This document shows, piece after piece, positions 11,541 through 22,768 of a stretch of DNA of 64,000 nucleotides. Location of the stretch: the NCBI GenBank assembly GCA_031002005.1, contig JARYHS010004247.1, forward strand, positions 1 through 64,000, written 5' to 3'. The stretch comes from Vandiemenella viatica (Eukaryota > Arthropoda > Insecta > Orthoptera > Morabidae). Both the position numbers and the translations under genes were made by a program. The notes below the pieces were generated by a model, which saw only the letters and a list, made by a program, of their open reading frames with translations, was not told where the DNA came from and searched no databases. Numbering within the stretch: the first letter of the stretch is position 1; every line of letters begins with the position of its first letter.

Positions 11541-13728
11541 GTCTATTTTTATATATGTCGGATATGGAGTACGGAGCAACTCTATTAGATGGCGCCACAT
11601 ACGCAGCGAGTAGGATGCCAGCACCACAGCGACTAGAGAGTGATCTACCAGTGGGTGCTTAAGAGCAGCGCACGTCACACGGAGTGCTCTTCATGCCTGA
11701 CCACCGAGGGATATCCATAACCTATCTTCGCTAGTGAGCCAGCTACTTTGATCCGGGAACTCCATTCAACCCGCCCGACTCATGATCTTTCCCGGATGGA
11801 TTCGACACATATATATTAGCATTAGATAAGAATTTAGGTGTTAGTTATGTGCTTTCAGTATCTAAGTTTATTGGTGTGATTATGGTGGATGTGTGGTCAT
11901 AGGTTCACTGCTAGTTGTGTAAATTAAACTGGAATAATTAATTAAAATTGGCTCATTGGCCGAAGATGTTGCATGAAGCTGCTGAGGTTCTAAGAATTGG
12001 AAGGGAGTGGGACTGGTGAGATGTGTAATATACAGTAGCTGCGATGCAGCAATCGGACAGTAGTGTTGTAATAGTATGATAACATCGTAATTACATTATT
12101 TGTTTAGTGCGGTTATATGCAACAGGTAACAATTATTGTCTCGGCCGACATAAACTGCCAATGATAGGGCAGTCGGTTTGTTACTTATCTCAGCCCACTT
12201 CCAGGAAGCCAGGGAGGCATTGTGCCCCTAACAAGACGACCGACCCTCGTCTAATGTCACCCTGTAAATGCCCCAACAGAGACTCTCAAAGCGTCATATT
12301 TATGTGGCTCCAACACTCACAGCATTAATTTATGCAGTCGTGCCAATTTACAGTTTGCGCGGATTTATGCAGACAAACCGTAGCGAAATGCACACATGGC
12401 GTGTTGGCATTTCCTCAGTAACAATGAAAAAGCCAGGGAAGTGCCGATAAAATGCAATTCCCAAAAACTGAAACTCGCGGCCAATCAGGGGATTCTGATT
12501 GAAGAGAGGTCGTGTGTGGGGACGACTGTGACACTCCAATAACAAAATTAGTTATTATCTTACTTAAAACATTTCTTTCATGTCTGGAAGTATCCGGAAA
12601 TGGCAGAGCCGAGTATGAGCCTGGATTGGCAGAACCGACGTCCAGGGGTCTCCCGATCTGTGGAAGCGAGCGGCGATGATGGCAACGAGGACTCTACCGA
12701 AAGATCTCGATGCGAGAGGTCACTGATGTGAGCGGGTAGCCGGCAAGGGGTGACGGGTATAAAGTCATATGTGTTTGTTTCCGCTCGGACTATTATTACT
12801 TGCGGAGGCTTACGTGAAGACAGAGGTGCTGGCGTGTCTTCCCCTCTGATGACTCAGGTAAACACCCACGTTATAAAAGTGCACTAAAATTCTAAGGCGC
12901 TCTTTCACCCAAAATAGCGATCTTGGCCAGAAAAACGCAGATAATAGTCTCAGTCTGCGAAACTGTAATGAGTTTTAGCCGGAGCAATAAATTCAAAGAA
13001 GTTCTTGTTTACAACAAAATCAATGACATGCTTTTGCTTTTATTTATTTTTATTTTTTTTATTAGTCAACTTGTGCGTATGTGGTAAATATTTGATTGAT
13101 GACAGAAATTATATGTTCCCTTTAAATGCCTGAATAAATGTCCAGGTTATTGAAGCTTTTGTTGATTAGTCATGATGTCAATTATTTTAATTAATTATGA
13201 ATCATTTCTCATTTGAAATGATTTTAATAAAACTTTACCTGAAATTAAATCTAAATTCGTCTGTATCATTAATTAATAAGGCACCCAGACCCGTACGTTA
13301 CAGTGTGGAAAGGTCAGAATTATCTATAAGAATTTATTACGGTTAGGTGTTCGCATTAAAGTGGAAGAAGTAACGCAATTGATCGATATCACGCCAAATG
13401 AAAGTTGTAATCTGGTCATGCCACTTTAACTAAGTGTAGTGCTAATTTGTCTGAGTAGAATAAATACTTGTAGAATAATCAAGAAATTTTTCCTTTCTTC
13501 AATTCGAGTGGAACGACAGTGTTTTAGGTCTGTTGTATTAGTAGTAGTTCAAGAAAGTATATAGATTGGGGCAGTAACTATTTCAACACAGTGTATACGC
13601 TGATTGTATGTATCAAGCATACTTTTGGTGACATTACCAAATTTTCATCTAACACTGTGTTACGTCATCCAAAAACCTTATAAAATTTTTTCGTCAGTGA
13701 CTATTAAATCAACTGATATGGGGAGGAG
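11541..13728. other. No recognisable gene
   Basis: GC-balanced stretches (11560-11820, 12590-12860) alternate with AT-rich sequence. GGGTATAAAGTC near 12759 could be a TATA-like element, but no start or coding region follows. Short frames at 12107-12545 look like chance. Confidence 0.4.
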
Positions 13729-15764
13729 TTTTTTTTTTTTTTTTTTTTTTTTGCTGTCGTCAGTCTTTCGACTGGTTGGATGCATTCCTCCATCCTTTCA
13801 TATCCTGTGCTAACCTCTTAATTTCTACACACCCCTTGCAGCCCACGTCCTCAATTATCTGCTTCATATATTCTAATCTCTGTCTTCCTCTACAGTTCTT
13901 ACCTTCGACTGTTCCCTCCACTAACAAATTAACCAATCCAGTATGTCTAAAAATTTGACCTACCAGCCTGTCTCTTTTTTCCATAAGCATCTTCCACAAA
14001 CTTCTTTTCTCACCCATCATTTCCAAAACTCATTCAATTCTTATTTCTTCTGTCCACTTAATTTTCAGCATTCTTCTGTAGCACCAAATTTCAAATGCTT
14101 CAATTTTCTTTCATTCCGGTATTCCTGAAGTCCACGTTTCGCTACCATAAAGAGTTGTGCTCCACACAATGAGTTTCAAAAAGTTCTTTCTAATTCCTAG
14201 GTCAATATTTGAAACTAAAAGGTTTCTCTTTTTCATGAAGGCTCTTTTTGCTAGTACTATTCTGCTTTTGACATCATTCCTGCTTCAGCCATCGGTTGTA
14301 ATTTTATTTCCCAAGTAACAGAATTCTCTTACTTCTCCTATTGCATCCGATCCTATTTTTATATTTAATCTACTAGTATTGGTATCATTTTTGCTACATT
14401 TCATCACTTTTGTCTTGCTTTAATTTATATTCAGTCCAAAATCTTCCTTCAGTATTTTGTTCACGCCTTTCAGTAACTTCTCAATATCCTCAGCCCTCTC
14501 TGCTAACAAGACAATGTAATCAGCAAATCGTAGCATACTGATTTTTTCTCCCTGAAAACTTATGCCACATGGAAATTTTTCTTTGACTTTCTTCATTGCT
14601 TCTTCTACGTACAAGTTGAATATTAACGGGGATTGACTACAACCTTGTCTACTTTACCTTCAACCATTTCCTTTTCAACTTCTTCAGATTTTTCTTGTAG
14701 CCATTATTCTTTTGTTAATTTGCATTTCCTATTTATTTGATTTCTAAATTGCCTGTACTGCTCTCTTCCTGCTTCATCCTGAGCATTTATGTACCTTCTC
14801 CTCTGATCCATCAGCTCCAAAATTTCATCTGTGATCCATGTTTTTTGGGCAGATTGTTCCCTAAAGCCTAATGTTTCTTTACCAGCTTTCATTATTTCAG
14901 TCTTTAATGCATTCCATTCGTCCTCGGTTGAGCTCCATTCAGAGTTACTTCTTAGACCCAAGTCTACTATTTCTGCAAATTTTTATCTCGTGTTAGATTG
15001 TTTCAGTTTATTCACTTCCAGTCTGTTCTGCTTATACTGCTTCCTTATTCGCTTAAATTTCATCCTGTACTCCATTATTATCAAATTATGGTCCGAGTCT
15101 ATGTCTGCCCCTGGGTACGCTTTACAGTCTAGAACTTGATTCCTGAATCTCTGTTTGACCATGATATAATCTAGCTGATATCTGCCTGTATCCCCAGGAC
15201 GTTTCCAGGTGTAAGTTCTTCTGGCATGGTTCTTAAACAGTGTGTTTCCCACTACTAGCATATATCTTTCACAAAATTCTAGCAACCTGCTTCCTCGTTC
15301 ATTTCTTTCTCCTAGACCAAAATTTCCTACAGTATTCCCATCTTTTCCTTCTCCCACTATTACATTCCAATCACCCTTGATTATTAGATTTTCCTCCCCC
15401 TTCACATTTTGAATTAATTCTTCAATTTCAGCGTATATTTTTCCTATTTCTTCGTCATCTTCCTGTGATGTTGGCATATACACTTGTAATAATGTTGTTG
15501 GGACGGGCTTAGTTTCTAACCTAATCAAAATAATCCTGTCACTAAACTGTTCATAATAAATCACCCGTTTCCCTACTTTTTTGTTCATTACAAATCCTAC
15601 ACCAGTGACTCCATTGACAGCTTGTGTGCTAATTATCCTGTGTTACCCAGACCAGAAATCCTGTGCGTCCTTCCATTTAATCAAACTTAAGTTGTTCCAT
15701 CTCTCTTTTTAAGTTTTCTAACCTACCTGCCCTATTCAGACTTCTAACATTGCACGCTCCGCCC
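13729..15764 (-). pseudogene. RTE-like LINE, endonuclease and RT remnants
   Basis: On the minus strand the order is: NVRSLNRAGRLENLKREM (about 15740), then an endonuclease frame at 15588-14983 with LIIKGDWNVIVGEG, LLEFCERYMLVVGNTLF, TYTWKRPGDTGRYQLDYI and DSDHNLII. These are typical of apurinic-type endonucleases of LINEs, with the GDWN and SDH motifs intact. A linker follows (14961-14704). The RT keeps only its second half: SPLIFNLYVEEA near 14630 and LRFADYIVLLAE near 14540, where the usual second aspartate of FADD is tyrosine. Most of the RT N-terminal half is deleted near 14700. The C-terminal end near 13880-13760 reads RGRQRLEYMKQIIEDVGC and is followed by a poly-T run (13730-13752), the poly-A tail of this reversed element. 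It is dead. Confidence 0.85.
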
Positions 15765-15779
15765 AGGCATTTTAGGTTT

Positions 15780-16850
15780 TAACCTATAAAAAAAAAATGT
15801 AGAGCTGAAATTTGGCTCAGACGTTCCTTAGTACCTTAGAAACAAGTCATCAAAAGTCCCCACAACTAGGGTGTCCGCGTCATAGTTTTTTTTAGGTCAA
15901 AAGGGCTTAAATAGGGATTGAGTGCCAAATCTGTATAAACTCATTGTAAAATTTAAAATGTCAGACTCTGTAACGTTTTATTGAACCCTAGGTAATTAGG
16001 ATAGGCTAACCACTGCATAAAAGTGTAATATCGGCACTATTATTATTTAGAAGTAAAAGTATAGTCACATTTTATCATGAAGGCAGTACGAAACATAACT
16101 TTCTTTTTTCAATTTCTCTGCATTGCGGAATAACTGTCAAAGTTACCAGGTCGGGACCTATGATAAAAGTTGTAGTACACACTTTCAGCATTAAAATGGT
16201 ATATCGTTCATCCCTCTGCGACATATGGTTGTCGAGATACACGTTGAAACAAGCACACGTGAGTCAACGCTGGGCCGAGAGCTCCGCGCACCGCTCCCCA
16301 GCCATTATGGGTATTAACGTGAAAAAAATATAATGTAGACCTGAAAATCGGTACAGATATTACTTAATACCTAAGAATCATGTCTTGAAAAGTCTCCATC
16401 TCTGAGGTGTCCTGTTCATAGTTTTATTAGGGTAAAAGTTTTTAATTAGGGCTTAAATGTAATAATCAGTATAAACGTCTTGTAGGTCTTAAAATATCAC
16501 CTTTTGTATCATTTAATTGCACTATAAGTAATTGGAAAAGCTAATTACTGAAAGACGGCGTAGTTTCGGACGTAATTATTGGACGGAAGTAAAAGAATCT
16601 CACATTTGATAGTGAAACAGGTACGAAATATGACTTGTTTTGTAACAAAGTCAGATTTGCTAAAAACTATCGAAGGCCTATTATCAAAGTTACATAACGC
16701 AGTTTCAGCATTGAAATGGTGTATTCATCATGTTTTTGTGACAAAACGGTTGGTGAGATATCATCGAAACATTCGAAACAACGCGCAGAGCTAAGCATAA
16801 GAGCCGTTCCACTTACCCTTCCTCGTCTGTCTGCATCATTCTAATCTCTT
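15780..16850. repeat. Two diverged ~540-bp direct repeats in left arm
   Basis: Unit 1 (about 15780-16310) and unit 2 (about 16318-16850) share, in order, AATGTAGA.CTGAAA, TAATACCTA/TAGTACCTTAG, GTGTCC.....CATAGTTTT, AGCATT.AAATGGT and a GAGATA block. Identity is moderate by eye. The mirrored pair occupies about 18700-19760. Confidence 0.7.
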
Positions 16851-16979
16851 CGAACAGTGCGCTGAGATTTTGTGCCCTTGGCATTATATCTAAACTGACA
16901 GAAAGAAACCTTGAAAATGACGAAACATTTTGCAAAATTGTAAATTATACAAATTTTTATTAAAATCTTTGAATGAAAT

Positions 16980-18060
16980 TTAAAGTTCAGCTTCATCATC
17001 ATACTCATCATCTGAACTATTATAGGTGACTTTATCGCATGCAGATCCTTCGACAATGTCCACACATTAGTTAACACTCCAGCCCACAACGCACACATTC
17101 AAATCTATTTCGCAGATGTTCTTACAATTGCAGGGCACCAAATTGAGGAGATGTTCCGGAGTAGGTGCAAGTCGATTAGTCACTAGCACAAGAGCTCCAT
17201 TCTGAATTTTCCATCCCAAATCTTCAGGACCTAAAGAATTTCCTAGCCATTCTTGAGTCTGTAAGTATATTCGTAGAGAATGGATGGCCAATATACCATA
17301 TATTCGTAGAGAATGTCGCTCACATGCTGCATATGTTGGTGGAAGGGACGCAAGCTGGAAGGATACAGTGACTGGTTGGGTTGCGAACTTACGACTGTAT
17401 TTTATTTCCAGAAGTTCATGGATATTTTGACACAGAGATATAAAATTGTCATAGAGGGCAACGGCAAACGTCTTTCTTGCGTATATTATGTCTTCTTTCT
17501 GTGCGTTGGGATGTTCGAATGTTTCCACTTTGTCATGCAGTACTGCAGAACCCTTCAATAACTTTCAGTCTTGTTTCTTTCCTTTGCCGAAAAGAACGCT
17601 GGCAGTATCCCACCCAGTGAATGCACGACTCTAGGGTGCAGAGTTTTTCATCTTTGTGATGGATTTGCAGAGTTCTGCCACGTTGAAGACCTTGCTAGCA
17701 GTTTTGCTTGTGACAGGTTGAACTACATTTATACGACTGCTTTCACTAAGTCTTGCTACCAACGAGGACATCCGTATCGTTGGAAATGACCGCTACCTCT
17801 TGACCCCTGCATTAATCAAGTGCAAACGATGCAATGCCGGCATCCGCATCTCCTTTACACTGAATGTCATGATGACCCGCAGTCTTCAATTTATTTACAA
17901 GTAATTCGACTAGCTCATTTATGTAATAATAGTTTTTCAAAAGCTCAGCTTGGAGTGAAGTGACAACCGTGTTGTGGTGACCGAAAACATTGGCAGATGT
18001 TTTCCCCCCGGCACATCGACGACGCTCCTCTCTTTCCGTTGCCATGTGTTCAGATCCATC
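16980..18060 (-). pseudogene. Decayed FEN/PIN-like nuclease with TSO1-like Cys-rich tail
   Basis: Minus-strand remnant in at least three frames. Near 17900-17830 it reads LLVNKLKTAGHHDIQCKGDA followed by DAGIASFALD. Near 17810-17760 it reads EVAVISNDTDVLVGSK. Near 17630 it reads AFTGWDTASVLFGKGKK. These three blocks match the acidic motifs of FEN1/XPG-type PIN nucleases in order (D.D, DTD, TG.D followed by a helix-hairpin-helix-like GKGK). The C-terminal half (17558-17067) has LPPTYAACERHSLRIY, EWLGNSLGPEDLGWKIQNG and PAPEHLL-like APTPEHLLNLVPCNCK. A frameshifted CGHCR and an acidic tail, NSSDDEYDDEAEL, end at stop 16982-16980. Cysteine pattern and order fit proteins labelled TSO1/tesmin-like CXC, often transposon-borne. 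The N-terminus is cut at the palindrome spacer. Assignment is from memory of the family. Confidence 0.7.
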
Positions 18061-18061
18061 G

Positions 18062-18572
18062 TTTGGCGTTGCCCTCTATGACAATTTTAAATCTCAGTGT
18101 CAAAATATCCATGAACTTCTGGTAATAAAATACAGTTCGTGAGTTCGCAACCCAACCAGTCACTGCATCCTTCCAGCTTGGGTCTCTTCCACGAACATAT
18201 ACAGCATGTGAGCGACATTCTCTACGAATATATAGTATATTGGCCATCCATTCTCTACGAATATACTTACAGACTTCAAGAATGGCTAGGAAATTCTTTT
18301 GGTCCTGAAGATTGGGGCTGGAAAATTCAGAATTGAGCTCTTGTGCTAGTGACTAATCGACTTGCACCTACTCCGGATCATCTCCTCAATTTGGTGCCCT
18401 GCAATTATAAGAACATCTGCGAAATAGATTTGAATGTGTGCGTGGTGGGCTGGAGTGTTAACTAATGTGTGGACATTGTCGATGATCTGCATGCGATAAA
18501 GTCACCTATAATAGTTCAGATGATGAGTATGATGATGAAGCTGAACTTTAAATTTCATTCAAAGATTTTAAT
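18062..18572 (+). pseudogene. Mirrored C-terminal half of the same gene
   Basis: The right palindrome arm repeats the C-terminal half on the plus strand: EWLGNSFGPEDWGWKIQN (about 18280), then a stop, then APTPDHLLNLVPCNYK and, in another frame, CGHCR with a stop, ACDKVTYNSSDDEYDDEAEL. Several differences from the left copy (GNSF vs GNSL, EDWGW vs EDLGW) show the arms have diverged since duplication. The nuclease half is absent here. Confidence 0.7.
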
Positions 18573-19776
18573 AAAAATTTGTATAATTTACAATTTTGCA
18601 AAATGTTTCGTCATTTTCAAGGTTTCTTTCTGTCAGTTTAGATATAATGCCAAGGGCACAAAATCTCAGCGCACTGTTCGAAGAGATTAGAATGATGCAG
18701 ACAGACGAGGAAGGGTAAGTGGAACGTCTCTTATGCTTAGCTCTGCGCGTTGTTTCGAATGTTTCGATGATATCTCACCAACCGTTTTGTCACAAAAACA
18801 TGATGAATACACCATTTCAATGCTGAAACTGCGTTATGTAACTTTGATAATAGGCCTTCGATAGTTTTTAGCAAATCTGACTTTGTTACAAAACAAGTCA
18901 TATTTCGTACCTGTTTCACTATCAAATGTGAGATTCTTTTACTTCCGTCCAATAATTACGTCCGAAACAACGCCGTCTTTCAGTAATTAGCTTTTCCAAT
19001 TACTTATAGTGCAATTAAATGATACAAAAGGTGATATTTTAAGACCTACAAGATGTTTATACTGATTATTACATTTAAGCGCTAATTAAAAACTTTTACC
19101 CTAATAAAACTATGAACAGGACACCTCAGAGATGGAGACTTTTCAAGACATGATTCTTAGGTATTAAGTAATATCTGTACCGATTTTCAGATCTACATTA
19201 TATTTTTTTTCACGTTAATACCCATAATGGCTGGGGAGCGGTGCGCGGAGCTCTCGGCCCAGCGTTGACTCACGTGTGCTTGTTTCAACGTGTATCTCGA
19301 CAATCATATGTCGCAGAGGGATGAACGATATACCATTTTAATGCTGAAAGTGTGTACTACAACTTTTATCATAGATCCCGACCAGGTAACTTTGACAGTT
19401 ATTCCGCAATGCAGAGAATTTGAAAAAAAAAGTTATGTTTCGTACTGCCTTCATGATAAAATGTGACTATACTTTTACTTCTAAATAATAATAGTGCTGA
19501 TATTACACTTTTATGCAGTGGTTAGCCTATCCTAATTACCTAGGGTGCAATAAAACGTTACAGAGTCTGACATTTTAAATTTTACAATGAGTTTATACAG
19601 ATTTGGCACTCAATCCCTATTTAAGCCCTTTTGACCTAAAAAAAACTATGACGCGGACACCCTAGAGGTGGGGATTTTTTATGACTTGTTTCTAAGGTAC
19701 TAAGGAACGTCTGTGCCAAATTTCAGCTCTACATTATTTTTTTCGAGGTTAGCCCTAAAATCTGTCTAAAATGCCT

Positions 19777-20220
19777 GTACTAATGTTTCTATAAATTCTG
19801 ATGACTCTATCCATTCTGATGACTCTTCCCTGAGCAGTCCCCACCCGGAGATTTGATTGGGGACTATTTTACCTCCGGAAAATTTTATCCAGGAAGAAGC
19901 CATCATGATATATGAAATTTGAGAAGATTACATGTCCTCGGGATATCCTTTGGGTCTTTAATGCAATTGTTTCCCGTTGCATTCTGCATCTCCATGCCGT
20001 TGATCATTTCTGATTCATCCGCCTTTAGGGGCCTTTTCCAACCCCAAGGGCAAGAGGGTGCCCTGAACCGCTCCCCGCTCATCCGCCCTCCTTTCAGAGG
20101 CCGTTGTCAAGCAGTGGGTGATTCCTTATACCGGGGATCTTTCAGTCGCCAGAGCCTCGTCCGTGCAAACAGGGTGCACCACGTGAAGGAGAGGTTGACA
20201 TTTGGTTGGAAAAAGGAGTA
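19777..20220 (-). mobile_element. Possible 5' part of the RTE-like LINE
   Basis: GC-richer block with CCCCACCCGGAGATTTGATT (19839), GCCTTTAGGGGCCTTTTCCA (about 20021) and CACCACGTGAAGGAGAGG. I associate such sequence with repeated insect DNA near RTE-like LINEs, but I cannot prove it. If correct, palindrome 2 inserted inside that LINE. The plus-strand 100-codon frame here is probably a shadow. Confidence 0.35.
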
Positions 20221-20680
20221 AAAGGTGCCAAAAATCTTTTAGTTAAAAACTAGCAAAAATAATTCGGAAAAAATACGAATAGTTGGGATAGTACGAAGGT
20301 TATATCGATACTTACTTTACTTGTGTCCAGAAAAAAAGACCTCAGATTCTCTTCTCCCAGAATTCAGTAGTTTTAATCGCCTTGTCATTTGTTTCAAGCA
20401 GATCTTTGTTTAAGCAGACTGTTCCAGTGATGTTGCATCAGAGCAGGTGCTCATGATGCTGCAACTCATGAGAAGCAGCATCACGATGATTCATCGAGGG
20501 TCTGTCATCGTCCTCGTATTCCCATTTCACCACAGGTATATCAATAATATGCTTGTATACAACTACACCGAATAATTTGACGCTATACGAGGAAAGTTTG
20601 TGAAAACACATACAAGTAGAAACAAAAATAAACAAAACTTCCGTGTTTTGAGCAACTAAGTTATGATAGATTTCCGATGG

Positions 20681-20711
<31 letters not shown>

Positions 20712-21107
20712 CACTGAATAAACAAAATTAAATAAAGTTGTACAATCTGGCCGAAAATAATTGCTGTAATTGTTTAAGTTCGACAGATTAGATTTTAGAA
20801 AATTCCAAGCAAGTTGGATATCGAAAGCGACTCAAGCATTAACTAACGGGATGGCTTTTTCAAATGCTAGACTGCGATAAGTTAATATAACATGCTTAGA
20901 AAATATTCACAAGTAGAAAACGGATGTATAGCTCCACAAATTCCGTCATTAATTCTGAATCCCAATAATGTCAGCAATTCTTTTTGAGCAGACAAACTAA
21001 GTAGCGTGTCGCTAGCTGCGTTGTAAACGTCTTATCAGTACGACAGTACCATGTAGCTGCATTATGTAGAGCTGTCTGTATTGTTACTATTTAGGTACTG
21101 TACTCAC
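20221..21107. other. AT-rich sequence with a poly-A run
   Basis: An A-run of about 27 lies at 20681-20708. A minus-strand frame near 20555-20438 ends in IDIPVVKWEYEDDDRPSMNH and a stop. It looks protein-like in composition but I do not recognise it. If the dipeptidase gene is real, this stretch is intronic or lies 3' of that exon. Confidence 0.35.
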
Positions 21108-21183
21108 CCAGCTTGTCCTTGGTAGCCGCCTCCGATTCCCACGTGCTCCACTCCAATCATCTCCTTGATGTGGTTAATGTGTG
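21108..21183 (-). CDS. Internal exon of a membrane dipeptidase
   Basis: On the minus strand, a TTTTTTAG acceptor (just above 21183) and a GTGAGTAC donor (just below 21108) bracket 76 bp. Read with 2 bases completing a preceding codon, the exon encodes HINHIKEMIGVEHVGIGGGY plus QGQAG. This fits the renal-dipeptidase (M19) family region usually written HLDHIKEVAG..AVGFGGDFDG, near the active site. The family hydrolyses dipeptides at the cell surface as a zinc enzyme. Residues that are acidic in the vertebrate enzyme (DFDG) are GYQG here, so this may be a divergent paralogue. Other exons were not found in the window. A chance ORF is unlikely given the two splice signals, but one exon only is weak proof. 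Confidence 0.6.
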
Positions 21184-21901
21184 CTAAAAAATAAAAAAAG
21201 AGCACTCAATTACAATGGTTGTTGTAGGTAAATTCCGTCGAAACTAAACATCATCTGCTTTTGGAGTTTTCTATAAAACAGATATCAGACATTATTAGAG
21301 AAAAAAAAATCGTTCAATCTTAATTATATTCTGACAACTTTCATTTAGCTCGGGGTTAGCACCGTGGAAAAGACCTTGATTGTTATAAATCGCAGCAGGA
21401 AATTCTTGTCTTCTTTTGACTCTCCATTGTAATAAATGTGCTGTCATAAAAATTGTCTCACCTAGAATGAATGATTCGCAAGCGACTGAAGCTGATACTC
21501 AATACCATCATCGATAATATTCCCACAGAATTTACTCTGGTTGTAATAGATACATACGCGGTAAGACTCGGCGATAGATTCGAAACAGTTATGGAGAGTT
21601 GGGGGTTAGTTTCGTCAAAGTTCCCGTCACTTTTGCAACTGTGCGAACATGATCTTTAGGAAGCAATAGAACAGTAAGGGTATTCATACAGTACGGGAAG
21701 AATCTGGGTGATGAGCAAAGATCACCTGAAGAGACGACCATTTGACAAGTGCGAACTTAAAAGGAAATATCTGTTTCCATCTACCACAGTAGTTGAGGAA
21801 GACCACTTCAAAGCCAAGTGTGGGGATATAAGTCGTAAAGCACATTAATTACATGAGAATTAGGTGACCTCTCGCTAGAAGATGTTTACACGCTAAAGGA
21901 T
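21184..21901. other. Probable intron or intergenic DNA
   Basis: AT-rich. A 62-codon plus-strand frame at 21471-21659 is not recognised. No further exon of the dipeptidase is convincing. Confidence 0.4.
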
Positions 21902-22129
21902 AAAGCTACCGAGCTTGGTGGGTGAACGGATAATGTTCTGGCCTCGCATTCGGGGTGACGCAGGTTCGAATCGCCGTCCGGGCATCCAGATTTGGGTTTC
22001 TATGGTTTACCCAAATCAATCCAGGCAAACTCCGGGATGCTTCCTTCAAAAAGACAATAGAAGAATTCCTTCCTGTTCCTTGTCCCCAGTCCCATCCCGT
22101 CTCTAACCCTTTGACTGCTGTAGACGCGT

Positions 22130-22270
22130 TAACGCGCATGGCTACTACTGCGCCCAGGTGCTCCAGACGTGTATACACGCGCCGCCTTGCCGCTCTGTCT
22201 CTGCTCCAGACGTGTATACACGCGCCGCCTCGCCGCCCTGTCTGTACTCCAGACGTGTTAACACGCTAGC
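22130..22270. repeat. Subterminal tandem palindromes in piggyBac-like element
   Basis: CCAGACGTGTATACACGCGC recurs at about 22161 and 22204, with GACGTGTTAACACGC at about 22251 and GACGCGTTAACGCGC at 22122. Each is a small perfect or near-perfect palindrome, a plausible transposase binding array. Confidence 0.7.
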
Positions 22271-22419
22271 CTCTTAGCGGCCTGGCTATGAAGCCATATT
22301 TCCACCCAGGGTGGTTAGTTGTTTTCCTCATTCGGCCCTTGAGCATTGGCAGCTGCGATCTAATTTGTGTTGCTCTTTTCCTTTTAGTTTTCGCTGAGAA
22401 AATGGCATACAGTCATTAT

Positions 22420-22625
22420 TTTTTTAACTGCTTAACGTCTCTTAACAGCGAGGTTTTTAGAGATGTTAAAGAATGGGGGGCAAGGAATGGTAAGGAATTC
22501 GGCTATGGCCTTTTGAAGGAAGCATCCCGGCATTCACCTGGAGTGATTTGGGGAAACCATGGAAAACCCAAATCTGGATGCCTAGACGGGGATTTGAACC
22601 ATCGTCCTCCCGAATACGCCGTCGT
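22420..22625 (-). mobile_element. Reversed SINE (family 1) inside the piggyBac-like element
   Basis: The reverse complement contains GGTTCAAATCCCCGTCTAGG (box B side), the CATGGTTTCCCCAAATCACT module and AACCTCGCTGTTAAGAGACG near its end, matching the intact copy at 11123. It has lost its 5' head at about 22625. Confidence 0.8.
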
Positions 22626-22629
22626 GTTT

Positions 22630-22768
22630 GTACCGCGGAAGAAATCATGGAGATTATTACTAGAAGCGACAGTGAATATAATCACTTTAATATGGATGAC
22701 AGTGATAACCCTTCGACAGGATCTCGATGTAATTTTCCTACATCAGCTAGTGGAAAATGACCATTTTT
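22630..22768 (+). pseudogene. Possible piggyBac transposase N-terminal remnant
   Basis: From the AAGAAATC near 22639 the frame reads EEIMEIITRSDSEYNHFNMD, then DSDNPSTGSRCNFPTSASGK, and stops. An acidic, serine-rich start is common in piggyBac transposases, but no catalytic motif is present. Weak. Confidence 0.3.

Larger units (their letters stand above)
15765..19776. mobile_element. Giant palindromic element 2
   Basis: The outer ends are AGGCATTTTAG (15765-15775) and CTAAAATGCCT (19766-19776). The left arm ends near 17471 (GTTGCCGTTTGCC region, read in reverse) and the right arm begins near 18062, leaving a spacer of about 590 bp. The arms match closely over about 1.7 kb, including CTCCGCGCACCGCTCCCCAG at about 16281 mirrored at about 19237. 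Each arm contains two diverged direct copies of a ~540-bp unit. The inner arm and spacer carry a decayed gene (next entries). Target duplication not identified. The left flank is the 5' end of the RTE-like LINE, and the right flank may be more of that LINE. Confidence 0.85.

Noticed and set aside
12759..12770. TATA box promoter
   Set aside because: GGGTATAAAGTC alone, with no initiator or coding region downstream.
13776..15139. Plus-strand ORFs opposite the RTE-like LINE
   Set aside because: Low-complexity shadows of the real minus-strand coding sequence.
5673..19776. Both palindromes as assembly artefacts
   Set aside because: The arms differ at many positions and the spacers are unique, which argues against a simple artefact, though long reads would settle it.
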